A stretch of DNA of 64,000 nt from Methanoculleus horonobensis (GCF_001602375.1 NZ_BCNY01000015.1:1-64000); one strand, 5' to 3'. Shown: positions 16,535 to 26,078, counted from the first letter of the stretch. Notes: generated from the sequence alone by a model not told the origin. Translations and numbers: made by a program.

Positions 16535-18060
16535 CACTTCACCTCTTTCACGTATACCGTGGCCCCTTCGCTCATCCCGGCAAGGTTCCCCGCATCCAGC
16601 ACCTTCCCGATGACATTCGTACCGGTGAGCGGCTCGGACGTCGGGCCGAACTCGGCGTTCGGTGTCGTGCGGAGCCCGACCATGCCCGCGCCCCGCCGGG
16701 AGTCATTCGTCATCGCGAGGGTGTAGGCCGGCACCTCGCCGTCGGGAGTGTTCTCCGGGATGATCCCGACGCCCTTGCCGATCTTCGGCTTGAAGAGGAA
16801 GACGTCCTCGAAGACGAAGACGAGCGGCATCTTCCCGACGCTATGGTGCTTGAGCCCGGTCACTTCACGGAAGATCGTGACCGACCGGGGCGCGGCCGCC
16901 TCGTCGAGGGTGATGCTGACGACATGGTCGGCAGGCACCGTCTCGATCCGGACCTCGCCACCGGCCAGCGCCTCGAGCGTCGTCGCCGGGGTCTGGGCGA
17001 CCACGACGCGGTCACCCTCGGCCGCATCGGCGGCGAGGGAGATGCCCCGCCGGGCGGCGACCGCTTCCGCATCGGCGAGCGAAAGGCCGACGAGATCGAA
17101 CTGCTCCGGTTCCGCACGGATGGCGAGGAGGTCGCCCTCTCCGGCAAACCTGAGGAGTTCGATGCCGTGGACGACCCGTCCTACAACGGTGTGCGCCGGG
17201 CTTGCCGAGACGCCCTGGGTGTAGATGTAGACTCCTCCCGAGGACTTCCCGGCGGTCCTGACGGTGACGGTGCCTTCAAGCCTCGGACCGGAGAACTCCG
17301 CCGGGACCCGGGTCGGAACCAGGTGCGTATCGGCGACGTAGGTGCTGGTCGAGCGGTCCACCCTGAATCTGCCGCCCTGCACGGAGAGAAGAAAGTGCTC
17401 GACGCTCCGGGCGGTTCCGGTATCGATCCCGTCTTCTCCGAAGCCCTGCACATCCGCTTCCACGTAGGAGACGACCTGCATCCCGTCTTCGAGCGGGAAG
17501 TCGGAGTCGCGGATGACGACGACGTTCGAGCGGTCGACACGCCGGAAGACCCGCTCGACGCCGGTGATCCGGTCGCCGTCGGCGAGCCGGTCGAGCAGCC
17601 CGCGGCCGGTGACGACCTTGCCGATGACGCCGCCGTCCTCCGGGGCGCCGTAGTCGGCGGTATGCCTCATGCGTGCGAAGATCAGGTAGGACTGGGAGGG
17701 ATCGTAACCCCCGCACCCGAGGATCACGTCGCCGCGCTCGTACCGGCCCGGACGGCGTGCCGGGCGGATGTCGGTCTCGAACGTCCCGAAGGCGGCGGCG
17801 TACCGGTCCTGCCAGTGCAGGCGGAGCCGTTCTGCATATTCCGGCTGAAGGAGACGGGAGACTGCTGCGGGCTTCGCCACCTCGACGACCAGGTCGCCCG
17901 CCGGGGTGGCGAACCTGACCCCCTGCGACTCGCCTTCATCTTCGACGAGCGCCGGGCGGATGATGGCGACGCTGTACCGTTCGTCCCGTTCGGGGAGGAG
18001 ATCCCCGAGCCGGGAATCTTCCGGAACCAAAGTGTGTTTGCCGTCCAGGTGGATCTCCAT
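16534..18060 (-). CDS. mmp3: Methanogenesis marker protein 3
   Basis: About 508 residues. I start at the MEIHLDGKH codon because a TGAGGTG ribosome site, which also carries the atwA stop, lies 7 nt upstream; an ATG at 18084 would overlap atwA. The N-terminal ~65 residues look ubiquitin-like, and later regions carry cyclophilin-like blocks (HTVVGRVVHGIELLRF and GKVVTGRGLLDRL). Marker 3 has been described in the MCR activation assembly with component A2. The call rests on these blocks and on operon position. Confidence 0.92.
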   Translation of the reverse strand: MEIHLDGKHTLVPEDSRLGDLLPERDERYSVAIIRPALVEDEGESQGVRFATPAGDLVVEVAKPAAVSRLLQPEYAERLRLHWQDRYAAAFGTFETDIRPARRPGRYERGDVILGCGGYDPSQSYLIFARMRHTADYGAPEDGGVIGKVVTGRGLLDRLADGDRITGVERVFRRVDRSNVVVIRDSDFPLEDGMQVVSYVEADVQGFGEDGIDTGTARSVEHFLLSVQGGRFRVDRSTSTYVADTHLVPTRVPAEFSGPRLEGTVTVRTAGKSSGGVYIYTQGVSASPAHTVVGRVVHGIELLRFAGEGDLLAIRAEPEQFDLVGLSLADAEAVAARRGISLAADAAEGDRVVVAQTPATTLEALAGGEVRIETVPADHVVSITLDEAAAPRSVTIFREVTGLKHHSVGKMPLVFVFEDVFLFKPKIGKGVGIIPENTPDGEVPAYTLAMTNDSRRGAGMVGLRTTPNAEFGPTSEPLTGTNVIGKVLDAGNLAGMSEGATVYVKEVK

Positions 18061-18070
18061 TACGTGCACC

Positions 18071-19684
18071 TCAGGGGGTTCCACCGGCCCCCATCACCGT
18101 TCGTTCGTCCTCGGTGAGGTGGGCGAGCACCTCCTCCGTCGGGCCCATCTGGATGATCTTGCCTCCCCGCATGAGGGCGACGCGATCGCAGATATCTCTC
18201 ACGAACTCCATATCGTGCGAAACCACGATAAATGTCTCGTCCATCTCTTCGCGGGCGTGGAGGATCGAGTGCTTCACGTCGATCTTCGTGATCGGGTCCA
18301 TGGTGCCGGTCGGCTCGTCGAGGACGACGAGCAGGGGCTCGCGGATGAGCACCTGGGCGAGCGCCACCCGGTGCTTCTCACCTTCGGAGAGCTGGCCCGG
18401 ATAGCGGTCCAGGATCTCCTTGCTCTTCTCGGGGGTGAACCCGGCCATCCCGAGGGTGATGATTGCCTTCCTCATCGCAAGTTCCTTCGGGAACTCGAGC
18501 CCGATGGCGTCGGTGAGGTTGTCGAGCACCGTCCTGTGCGGGTAGAGGTCGTACTCCTGGTGGAGGAGCCCGATGTATCCCTTCGCCCGGCCGCGGTTCT
18601 CGATGCCGGGTTTCGTCATATCGATCCAGTCGTCGCCGATCCGGATGTTCATCTCGCCGCTGGTGGGCTCGAGAATCCCGGATATGATCCGGGAGAGGGT
18701 CGTCTTGCCCGCCCCGCTCTTGCCGATGATCCCGAAGATCTCTTTCTCGCCGACCTCGAACGAGACGGTGTTGACCGCCCGGACGACGCCCCGGTCGACC
18801 GAGAGGTAGCGCTTGACCACGTCACGAGCGACCAGGATCTTCTCGCCGACCGCCCCGGCCTGGTGCTGCTCGACGTCGCTGTAGTTCTCCATGAACCGGC
18901 CGATGACCTCTCCCGGGACACCGATCCCCTTGATCTCCCCGTTCTCAAGGAGGATAGCCCGGTCGGCCACGTCCTCGATGACTTTTGAGAAGTGGGACGT
19001 GACGATCATGCCCATGTCGTTTGCCCGGGCACTCTCGATGAGCATCCGGTGAACGAGCGTGGCGGTCTCCGGGTCGAGCGTCCCGGTCGGTTCGTCCGCA
19101 AAGAGCATGAACGGGTTCTTCGCGAGCTGCCGGGCGAGCACCACCCGCTGCTTCTCGCCGCCGGAGAGGTCGCGGGCGATATGCATCATCCGGTGGGAGA
19201 GCCGGACCTGGTCGATGAGGTCGGCGGCCCTGCTGACGGCCTTCTCGCCCGGGTAGCCGACGTCGTCGAGCGCTCGCAGGACGTTCTCGATCACCCGGTC
19301 GTCACCGTAGAGTGCGAACGTCCGCTGGAACATAATGGCGGTTCTCCGCATGATCCGCCGTTTCATCGGGGCGCTCTCCTCGGCCCAGAGATCGATATCC
19401 GCCGGTTCGAGGTTGCCCCCGCAGGCAGGACACGGTTTTCCTACCTCGCTCGGGACACCGATGTAGTCGCATTTGCCGCAGATGCCGACGTGATAGATGA
19501 TTGCACCCTTTGTCGGAGGCTGGTCGACACCCCGCATAAGGTGCATGAGAACGGTCTTGCCGGCGCCGCTTCTGCCGATGATGCCGACAGTCTCTCCCTC
19601 CGCCACCTCAAAATTGATGTTTTTAAGCACGGTAGTCCCGTTAAACTCCATGCAAAGGTCTTTCACCGTAATAAGTGGGGTCAT
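18071..19684 (-). CDS. atwA: Methyl-coenzyme M reductase system component A2
   Basis: Protein of 537 residues with two ABC ATPase domains and no membrane segments. Walker A is GRSGAGKT (37-44) and GKSGAGKT in the second half. Signatures are LSGGEKQR and LSEGEKHR; Walker B lies in ADEPTGTLD and [10 protein letters not shown] four-Cys zinc site (C69, C72, C85, C88) is inserted in the first domain. A2 supplies ATP hydrolysis for reducing the nickel of F430 in MCR. It heads the marker operon. Confidence 0.96.
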   Translation of the reverse strand: MTPLITVKDLCMEFNGTTVLKNINFEVAEGETVGIIGRSGAGKTVLMHLMRGVDQPPTKGAIIYHVGICGKCDYIGVPSEVGKPCPACGGNLEPADIDLWAEESAPMKRRIMRRTAIMFQRTFALYGDDRVIENVLRALDDVGYPGEKAVSRAADLIDQVRLSHRMMHIARDLSGGEKQRVVLARQLAKNPFMLFADEPTGTLDPETATLVHRMLIESARANDMGMIVTSHFSKVIEDVADRAILLENGEIKGIGVPGEVIGRFMENYSDVEQHQAGAVGEKILVARDVVKRYLSVDRGVVRAVNTVSFEVGEKEIFGIIGKSGAGKTTLSRIISGILEPTSGEMNIRIGDDWIDMTKPGIENRGRAKGYIGLLHQEYDLYPHRTVLDNLTDAIGLEFPKELAMRKAIITLGMAGFTPEKSKEILDRYPGQLSEGEKHRVALAQVLIREPLLVVLDEPTGTMDPITKIDVKHSILHAREEMDETFIVVSHDMEFVRDICDRVALMRGGKIIQMGPTEEVLAHLTEDERTVMGAGGTP

Positions 19685-19728
19685 CTTGAGATCCTCGTTA
19701 AACTAATCTTCTTCTGGTATCATATTAG

Positions 19729-19741
19729 GGTTTATATTGTT
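19729..19741 (-). promoter_or_regulatory. Promoter of the MCR-activation operon
   Basis: On the minus strand ACAATATAAAC forms a TATA box about 45-55 bp before the atwA ATG. It overlaps the stop codon of the upstream HAD gene. A start about 25 bp downstream would leave a leader of roughly 25 nt with a GAGGATC ribosome site. The HAD gene upstream is therefore probably a separate unit. Confidence 0.55.
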
Positions 19742-20574
19742 GCACTTTTCCCGGTCGCCGCGGTATCCGTGAGGAGTTCTGCCACGATACCGGGCACCTC
19801 GCTGACGTTGAGGATCACCCGATCCACGCTCGCATAAAGGACGGCCGGTTTCCGATCCGACTGCTGTTCGGTGAGCACTGCAAGATCAGCCTTCCGAAAG
19901 GCGTTCAGGTCGTTGATGGCATCTCCAACCATAACAACTTTATCGTACTGCTCTTTGAGATCCTCTACGATCCGGGCCTTCATCGAGGGGGTTGCGACAC
20001 CGTAGACCCTCTCCCGGGGGATTCCGAGGTAGTCGCCCATCCGTTCGAGCTTTGCGACGCGATCGCCGGATGCTATGTATGCGGGAACACCCATCCGGTG
20101 CAGTTCGCTGATGGCCTCTTTCGCGCCTTCGAACGGTCTCCCGCCGGTCGTCACCGTGAACTCGATGCCGGGGATCTCCATGTTCAGGATCACGCCGCTG
20201 TTCATGGTGACGATCGACTCTTTCTTGCAGCAGCTCCAGACCTGCCGGATACATGCCTGCAGGTCGCCGATGCGGGCATGTTCGTCGTTGTAGAGGAGGT
20301 TCCCGACCTCTTCGGCGGGGATGACCCGGCGGGAACAGGCCACGCCGAACCCGATCGACTGCTCCAGGAAGAACTCGGAGAGGCACTGATCCTCCGGCGC
20401 CTCCATGACGTCCCGGGAATGGAGGTGGAGAACGACGAGCACCCGGGCGTCCGAACCGAAGGTGATGGTCGTGGTCTCGACCTCGGTCAGCATCTCGTCG
20501 TGGAGGATGTCGCGTGCTACCCGGTAGGTCCGCAGAAGTGTGCCCGCACTATCAAAAACAACGGCTACCGACAT
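19732..20574 (-). CDS. HAD-superfamily phosphatase, P-type-ATPase-like fold
   Basis: Protein of 280 residues. HAD motif I is VFDSAGTLL at residues 6-14 (Asp nucleophile), motif II is in YIASGD, and motifs III/IV are in a Lys-containing region and VGDAINDLNAF near residue 220. The latter resembles the end of the P-domain of P-type ATPases, but there are no membrane helices. The cap region contains VWSCCKKE. The substrate is unknown. It lies directly upstream of atwA on the same strand and divergent from ribose-1,5-bisphosphate isomerase. Confidence 0.8.
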   Translation of the reverse strand: MSVAVVFDSAGTLLRTYRVARDILHDEMLTEVETTTITFGSDARVLVVLHLHSRDVMEAPEDQCLSEFFLEQSIGFGVACSRRVIPAEEVGNLLYNDEHARIGDLQACIRQVWSCCKKESIVTMNSGVILNMEIPGIEFTVTTGGRPFEGAKEAISELHRMGVPAYIASGDRVAKLERMGDYLGIPRERVYGVATPSMKARIVEDLKEQYDKVVMVGDAINDLNAFRKADLAVLTEQQSDRKPAVLYASVDRVILNVSEVPGIVAELLTDTAATGKSATI

Positions 20575-20628
20575 ATTCTCACGTCAATAAGTCTATTTAG
20601 TCTCTTGTCCTCTCTTGAATGAGGACGT

Positions 20629-21558
20629 ATGTTACTGAGTGAGACGGCAGCAAGCATAAAGAATATGGAGATCCGGGGCGCCGGCAGGATCGCCCGGGCT
20701 GCGGTGGAGGCACTGGCCGATTATGCCCGAAATCTCGATGTATCCGACCCCGAGACCTTCAAGCAGGAGATGCAGAGGGCGGCCGACATCCTCACCGGAA
20801 CCCGGCCGACCGCCGTCTCGCTTCCGAACGCCGTGCGCTCCGTGATGCGGGCGCTCGACTCGTTCGATTCGGTGGAGGCCGCACGGGACGCGGTTCTTGC
20901 CCGGGCGGCGGAGTTCGTCGACCACTCGGAGCACGCGGTCGAGCGGATAGCGGCAATCGGGGCACGCCATATCTCCGACGGCGACGTCCTCCTGACCCAC
21001 TGCAACTCCGAGGCGGCGCTCGGGTGCATCCTGGAGGCCCACCGGCAGGGGAAGGATATCGAGGTCTACGCGACGGAGGTGCGGCCCCGGGGCCAGGGGC
21101 TCATCACCATCAGGACGTTGAACGACGCCGGTATCCGGACGAACTACATCGTCGATTCGGCGGTCCGCTACTTCATCAACGACGTCGACCTGGTCGTCGT
21201 CGGCGCCGACGCCATCGCGGTGAACGGCGCGGTGGTGAACAAGATCGGGACCGCCCAGATCGCGCATGCCGCACACGAGGCCCGGACGAACGTCATCGTG
21301 GCTGCGGAGACCTACAAGTTTGCTCCGCGGACGATCCTCGGGGAGCTGATCGAGATCGAGGAGCGCGACCCCGACGAGGTGCTGCCCCGCGAGGCGGCGA
21401 AGGAACTCCCGTTCGTCCGGGTCAGGAACCCGGCCTTCGACGTGACGCCCGCGGAGTACGTCGACCTGATCGTCACCGAGCAGGGGGCGATCCCGCCGGG
21501 GCTGGCGTTCACGGTGATAAGGGATTATCTCGGGTGGAGGATCGAGGAGTTGCGGTAG
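20629..21558 (+). CDS. Ribose-1,5-bisphosphate isomerase
   Basis: Protein of 309 residues of the eIF2B/MtnA-like fold. It converts ribose 1,5-bisphosphate to ribulose 1,5-bisphosphate in the archaeal AMP degradation pathway, upstream of type III RuBisCO. The proposed catalytic Cys lies in LLTHCNSEA (C125) and the Asp in VVVGADAIAVNG (D194). EVRPRGQGL and the NKIGTAQIA block also match. RuBisCO and AMP phosphorylase genes are not in the window. Start follows a TATA-containing gap shared with the HAD gene. Confidence 0.9.
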   Translation: MLLSETAASIKNMEIRGAGRIARAAVEALADYARNLDVSDPETFKQEMQRAADILTGTRPTAVSLPNAVRSVMRALDSFDSVEAARDAVLARAAEFVDHSEHAVERIAAIGARHISDGDVLLTHCNSEAALGCILEAHRQGKDIEVYATEVRPRGQGLITIRTLNDAGIRTNYIVDSAVRYFINDVDLVVVGADAIAVNGAVVNKIGTAQIAHAAHEARTNVIVAAETYKFAPRTILGELIEIEERDPDEVLPREAAKELPFVRVRNPAFDVTPAEYVDLIVTEQGAIPPGLAFTVIRDYLGWRIEELR

Positions 21559-21570
21559 GGCCCGGAACGC

Positions 21571-22377
21571 CTACCGGAGAGGTGAGTCGGCACGGCTTTC
21601 GGCACCCGTTCCGTTCCAGGGAAGGAGGGGCACCGTATCGCCTACCGTCCCCTCGAGAGCCCCGGAAGACGCCAGTGCCTCGCTGGTGAGTGCGTAGCGT
21701 ACCGTCCGGCCGTCGCGATTCGTTTCGACGAGTCCGTCTGCGGCGAGCCGTCGCATGTGCCAGGCGGCTGTGGAACACGAGATGCCGACGATCTCGGCTA
21801 TCTCTGACTGCGTGATGCCGGGTTTTTCAAGGAGAAGGGCAAAGATCTGCCGACGTGTGCCGTTCTGGAGGTGCAGGCATACGACCTTCTCGGCCGTGTC
21901 ATAGTCGCCGTTCCGAAAACAGCCCACCCTGCCGTCCCGATGCAGGATACTGACCAGACCGGCCTCCCGGAGGCGGGAGAGGTGGTAACGGATCGTTCCC
22001 CGGTTGATCCCGGTGATACGGGCGATCTCTGCGGGCGCGATCCCGGGGTGGTCCCGGATGCAGGCGTAGATCCGGGACCGTTTCTTGTTGTCCAGGAGAC
22101 TGCGTGAAGACCGGTAGCCGAGGTACGCCGTGACGCCGGTAGAATAGACGAGTTCGAAGGGCATCGCGAGGAGCGGGCAGTGGAGGAGGAGGAGAATGGT
22201 GAGCAACTCCATCGGCGGGTAGGACCAGAGCGGCATGAAGAACTCGTCGTCGACGTTTATCCCATCAGTGGGGAGTTCAGCGGGACCTGGTTCGACGATG
22301 ATCTTTGCCGCTGCAGGGCTCCAGAGGAGGAGCAGGGCCAGGGACAGGACAATGAACAGGTCAGCCGCTCTGTGCAC
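21571..22377 (-). CDS. Membrane-anchored double winged-helix regulator A
   Basis: About 268 residues. I chose the GTG at 22377 because AGGGGGCC lies a few nt upstream and the result begins with a normal signal/anchor helix (LFIVLSLALLLLW); an ATG at 22485 is the alternative. A second hydrophobic segment (LLTILLLLHCPLLAM) follows a short outer loop. The cytoplasmic part has two winged helices: one with GTIRYHLSRLREAGLV and one with STAAWHMRRLAADGLVE. The layout is the same as the protein at 27469. It probably senses an envelope signal and acts on nearby promoters. Confidence 0.8.
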   Translation of the reverse strand: MHRAADLFIVLSLALLLLWSPAAAKIIVEPGPAELPTDGINVDDEFFMPLWSYPPMELLTILLLLHCPLLAMPFELVYSTGVTAYLGYRSSRSLLDNKKRSRIYACIRDHPGIAPAEIARITGINRGTIRYHLSRLREAGLVSILHRDGRVGCFRNGDYDTAEKVVCLHLQNGTRRQIFALLLEKPGITQSEIAEIVGISCSTAAWHMRRLAADGLVETNRDGRTVRYALTSEALASSGALEGTVGDTVPLLPWNGTGAESRADSPLR

Positions 22378-22556
22378 GGTCCGGCCCCCTATGAGGGGGC
22401 TGCACCGGACAACGCCCCATTCTCCAAAGTGTGCACTGTGCTTTGTTATGCGCATGAACCCTATGCACAACGTCCGAACCCCCAACCTTAAACGTTCTGT
22501 GCTGACCCTCGAATTGTCATCGGGAATTTCCGAGTAACGCTTTCATCGAATCAGCG

Positions 22557-22772
22557 ATGGATATCGATAACACGGAAGGAATGGAGATTTTCCAGTGGAA
22601 GTCACCCCCGGACACAGTCCAGGAGGCTAAACGGCGTTTAGAATCAATAACAGAGATACTCCCCGGAATGGCAAAACCCGGCAATATTATGACCCTCCTC
22701 GGAAAATCCACCTCCGGCAAGGGGATTATGCGCGCCCTACGAGGAGACTGTAGCGCCGCTGGTTCTTCGTAA
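22557..22772 (+). CDS. Possible small protein of unknown function
   Basis: An open frame of 71 codons with a plausible mixed composition and a helical middle (PDTVQEAKRRLESITEI). No ribosome site, homologue or domain is apparent, and the opposite strand is also open, so coding is uncertain. It lies in the upstream region of membrane regulator A. Confidence 0.25.
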   Translation: MDIDNTEGMEIFQWKSPPDTVQEAKRRLESITEILPGMAKPGNIMTLLGKSTSGKGIMRALRGDCSAAGSS

Positions 22773-22973
22773 CGAGCGACCATCACCGGAGTTCCGATCC
22801 CGGGTGGATCTACTGCACTCTCAACGGATCGACCAGCTCAACCCGGGTCACCAGGGGCGCTTTGTCCGGCCCGGTCCTACCAGATAAACCTGCTGAGCAT
22901 ATCTGATAATTTACACGGGCGGACATCACGCGGTGCCTCGTAGGCTCGGTAACCCCGTAGGATCTTCCCGAGT

Positions 22974-23248
22974 ACCGGAGTATCTGCAGAACTGATCATA
23001 TTCGCTGTTCGGAGCCTTCAAACGCCTTGACGTGTCGATGATTGGCACAGAAAAGGTATTAAGAGAAACAACAAAGCCTCAATCGAGGATACCGCACGTG
23101 GTATCTCGCGGGGGCCGGGTGTCTCGATTGGCGTCGTGCCCCGGAGCCCACAGCGTGCCCGGGGGCTGATGGTGCTGACGGCTGCGAACAGGGATAGCCG
23201 TTGCGGTTCCGCGGCCTCCTGGAGCATGCGTGAAAGGGGAATCGAATC
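22974..23248 (+). repeat. Inverted leader repeat, copy A, with palindromic core
   Basis: These ~275 bp match, at roughly 80 percent by eye, the reverse complement of 27069-27345. Matching runs include CTGCAGAACTGATCATATTC, TGATTGGCACAGAAAAGGTAT, TCTCGATTGGCGTCGT, and GGTTCCGCGGCCTCC close to the start codon. The core at 23088-23105 is GATACCGCACGTGGTATC, a near-perfect palindrome. Both copies end at the ribosome site and ATG of a gene for an exported protein. The remainder of 22773-22973 shows nothing I can name. Confidence 0.7.
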
Positions 23249-23812
23249 ATGAAACAGAGCAAAATCTTCAGAATGTGCGCTGCAGCTGCCATCGGCCTGC
23301 TTCTGGCCTGCATGGCGGTGGTGCCGGTCAGCGCAGAGAACGATCCGACCCACATTATACCTATCGATGGGAATTCGGCACGCATCACGCCCGTAGATCC
23401 GGACCTGACCACCATCATGTCCGTTGGCGGGAACCTGACATGGGTCCACATCATACCCATCGACGGTGGTTCGCTCGTCATCGACGAAGGAGGAGGGACA
23501 GATTGCACCGCATATGCAGGCTCATGGTTCGTCGAGAACAATGTGCCGGGGTCGGTTTACCGGTTCATCGTGGAGTGCGAATACGCCGACACCAACCGTG
23601 CAATCGGAGAGACAGCCGAGTTCCGGCTGGAAGGGCCGGATGGTGCGGTAGATACATGGTCCATAAACGACACCCCGTTCTTCAACGACGACTGGAAAGG
23701 GACGCTGTCGGTGGATTTCATGCCTGAGGGTCCCGGTGCGTACCACTGGGAGATCGCGTGCGATAAAGGCGGAGAGAGCGCTTCGTCGCGCGGGGATCTC
23801 ATCTTCCGGTAG
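23249..23812 (+). CDS. Exported protein of unknown function
   Basis: Protein of 187 residues with a clear signal peptide (residues 1-30, ending VVPVSA). The mature start carries two near-identical units, THIIPIDGNSARI and VHIIPIDGGSLVI, about 32 residues apart. The C-terminal ~110 residues look like a beta-sandwich, with WFVENNVPGSVYRF and GAYHWEIACDKGG. No catalytic motif is seen. The gene sits behind leader copy A and probably shares its control with the lipoprotein at 26079. Confidence 0.7.
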   Translation: MKQSKIFRMCAAAAIGLLLACMAVVPVSAENDPTHIIPIDGNSARITPVDPDLTTIMSVGGNLTWVHIIPIDGGSLVIDEGGGTDCTAYAGSWFVENNVPGSVYRFIVECEYADTNRAIGETAEFRLEGPDGAVDTWSINDTPFFNDDWKGTLSVDFMPEGPGAYHWEIACDKGGESASSRGDLIFR

Positions 23813-23934
23813 GAGATCATCCGAAAGAGAATGAACCGTATAATCTCTGAAAAGTGCCCGGCGATATCTCATTTGATGTCCTTGAGGGGTGGCTCCTGTA
23901 GGGTGTAGCAATCTAATGAGCAGCAGGTAACATC

Positions 23935-24342
23935 ATGGCCAGCATAAACGCGTTGACTGCCGGTATCGTAATACTGGCCTTCATAGCCGGAACCGGGGCC
24001 GGCTATCTCCTTACAGCAAGGAATGAAGCCCCCACAGCAGGGGCTGAAGGGACGTGCCCGGCAGAGGTCACGTCCCTCAATATACTGACCGTGGCGCTTA
24101 ATGACCCGAAGGTCATCGGATTGCTGGGCAACAAAAGTATTGGCGCAATCGCGTTCTCACGAGGCACCTATAGCGAACAGGATATGAATTATACCCAGAT
24201 CGTCTTTCGTCTCCAAGATCCTGACCCCGACGACCACATGACCGCCTCGATGATTGTTGTTCAGATCAACGATTCCTGCAAGGTATACTCCGTCTATGAG
24301 ACATATCCATCGTATATCCCCAAGATTGTCCCGGAGACGTAA
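23935..24342 (+). CDS. Membrane-anchored small protein of unknown function
   Basis: Protein of 135 residues with one N-terminal hydrophobic helix (GIVILAFIAGTGAGYLL) followed by an outer domain with two Cys (CPAEV near 41 and DSCKVY near 117). The domain has an alternating strand pattern (TQIVFRLQDPD and MIVVQINDSC). An AGGTAAC ribosome site precedes the ATG. I do not recognise the family. Confidence 0.6.
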   Translation: MASINALTAGIVILAFIAGTGAGYLLTARNEAPTAGAEGTCPAEVTSLNILTVALNDPKVIGLLGNKSIGAIAFSRGTYSEQDMNYTQIVFRLQDPDPDDHMTASMIVVQINDSCKVYSVYETYPSYIPKIVPET

Positions 24343-24396
24343 GAGTGGTCACTTGAAGAATCTCAGAGCCAGAAGGGTCCGCACCCAGAGGAGGGC

Positions 24397-24687
24397 ATGA
24401 GGAATATGAGGAGTAATAACCGGCCGTGTGGTCTCACCGAGGCAGCCCATCATCCTTTTAAGGGCATTCCACGACCCCTAGCAATCCGGATAGGCGAGGA
24501 GATTGCATCACTCGCCGGCGAGACCGACCCGAAGAAGCATCTCAAACAATTGAAGGGAGCGAGCAATCCCCCGCTCTACTCGCTCCGAAGCGGGGACTAC
24601 CGGCTGGTTCTCTCGATCATAGACGACCTCCTGGTGATCCATGTCATCGCAGTCGGACACCGGAGCAGGGTGTACCGCAGGTTCTGA
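24397..24687 (+). CDS. RelE/ParE-family toxin-like protein without a visible antitoxin
   Basis: Protein of 96 residues. IPRPLAIRIGEEIASLA, LKQLKGA.NPPLYSLRSGDYRLV and the ending VGHRSRVYRRF are the standard RelE/ParE fold, a ribosome-dependent mRNA nuclease or gyrase poison in known cases. An AGGAGGG site precedes the ATG. No antitoxin gene is seen on either side: the upstream gene encodes a membrane-anchored protein and downstream is non-coding. It may be inactive, or be neutralised from elsewhere. Confidence 0.8.
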   Translation: MRNMRSNNRPCGLTEAAHHPFKGIPRPLAIRIGEEIASLAGETDPKKHLKQLKGASNPPLYSLRSGDYRLVLSIIDDLLVIHVIAVGHRSRVYRRF

Positions 24688-25003
24688 ACGGAGAGCCTCT
24701 GCAGGAGGGTGCCGGGCTTGCCTCAATCGTACCCACCGGGAGCACGCCATGACAGGGTGGGCCGGTTCCCTACTTCGACATCATTTCGGTTCATGAGTAA
24801 TGTGGCCGACATCCAGTGGAAATCGACCCAAGCTGCCCCGGGTGTGGGGGCGTGCTTCGAACCGCAATTCGTACATCTTCCCTCCCATTCTAAGATCTTG
24901 CGACACTGTTGGCCCGCTCCCGAGATGACCGCACGACAGGAATTAAGTGCGCGCGCACCTGCCCGCCGCACGTGTACACACCGAGTGAAACCCATCTCCG
25001 CCG
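24688..25003. other. Intergenic stretch without a recognised feature
   Basis: These 316 bp lie between the RelE-like gene and the 3' end of the ABC-2 permease gene. Open frames on both strands cross it, but none has a ribosome site, a hydrophobic pattern or a family motif. No hairpin or repeat stands out. Confidence 0.4.
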
Positions 25004-26056
25004 TCACCGGATATCCATCCTCATGAAACGGGTGTATGCCGCTCCGAAGAAGATCGCCGGTAACGCAAGCATCGCGACGATCGGCTGCCAGATGAGAGCG
25101 ATCAGGCCGGGTAGATCGGGAAGCGGATCTTCCCCGGGGTGGGGTGTTCTCAGGGCGAAGGGGTCCGGATTGATCCACATCGAGAACCGTGGATTGGTGA
25201 TCGCTACCGAGAGTTCCTGGTAATTCCTTTGTGGCGAGATGAGGCGGACGGTCGCTCCGATACGCTCCTGGTGTTCGAGGTAGGCTCGCTCCTCCTCCCG
25301 GTACTGCAGCCACTCCTCCTCGGTGGGATGCGGGTCGCCCATAAGATCCACCACATCCGGGGGCGTTCCGGCAGTCGCATCGGTAAGGATGCTACCGGCC
25401 ATCGGTACGACGGAGGAGAAGACGAAGATAGCGACCAGCGACCAGACAAGAGCGCTCCCGCTCTCGGCAACGACCGCCGAGGCGAGGAGAGCGACCGAGA
25501 AGAACGTGAAGAGATACACCAGCGAAACGAGCCAGAAGGCCAGGATCGCTCCGAGCTCGGCTGGTGAGGGGACGATTGCAGAGAGCAGAAGGAGCGCGAG
25601 CGCGATGAGAACCGCGATGCTCATCGCCAGCGTCAGGGCGGCGAACCCGCCGAGTGCCTTGCCGGTGATCACCTCGTCGCGGAAAACCGGACGGGAGAGG
25701 AGGGTTTTGAGCGAACCCGACCAGCGTTCCCGCGTGATCAGATCGAACCCGGTCGCGATCGCAAGCAGCGGGCCGTAGCTCAGGACCTGCGAGGAGAGGT
25801 TGAGGAAGACTACGAGGAGGGAGGGTTTCTCCGGCATCCAGCCGGGGTAACCCAGGAATTTCGGCACCGGCGCGGTACCGTCGGAGTATGCCGCGAGTTT
25901 CTCACTGTAGTTCTCGACGCCCTCGTAGAGGGAGACGGAGCAGAGGATCAGGAAGAGGAGGAGGACAAGGGTGAACCGCCGGCTCGCGAGGTGGTCGGCA
26001 AACTCTTTCCCTGCCACGAGGAGCGTGCGGCTCGGATCGGATACCCGGTCTGCCAT
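25004..26056 (-). CDS. ABC-2 type transporter permease
   Basis: About 350 residues. Start taken at MADRVSD, 5 nt after GGCGG; a GTG five codons earlier is possible. After a cytoplasmic AGKEFADHLASRRF segment come about six membrane helices, with a large outer loop (roughly residues 205-290) between the last two. YGPLLAIATGFDLITRERWSGSLKTLLSRP is the usual ABC-2 (NosY-like) inner motif. No ATPase gene is adjacent. The only other ABC piece nearby, at 8.2 kb, lacks catalytic residues. It follows the lipoprotein at 26079 by 22 bp and is likely cotranscribed with it. Confidence 0.82.
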   Translation of the reverse strand: MADRVSDPSRTLLVAGKEFADHLASRRFTLVLLLFLILCSVSLYEGVENYSEKLAAYSDGTAPVPKFLGYPGWMPEKPSLLVVFLNLSSQVLSYGPLLAIATGFDLITRERWSGSLKTLLSRPVFRDEVITGKALGGFAALTLAMSIAVLIALALLLLSAIVPSPAELGAILAFWLVSLVYLFTFFSVALLASAVVAESGSALVWSLVAIFVFSSVVPMAGSILTDATAGTPPDVVDLMGDPHPTEEEWLQYREEERAYLEHQERIGATVRLISPQRNYQELSVAITNPRFSMWINPDPFALRTPHPGEDPLPDLPGLIALIWQPIVAMLALPAIFFGAAYTRFMRMDIR

Positions 26057-26078
26057 TCTCCCGCCTTCCACGAATCCG

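Noticed and set aside
24709-25026. 105-codon plus-strand frame near 24.7 kb
   Set aside because: No ribosome site, no family, and it runs into the 3' end of the ABC-2 permease gene on the other strand.
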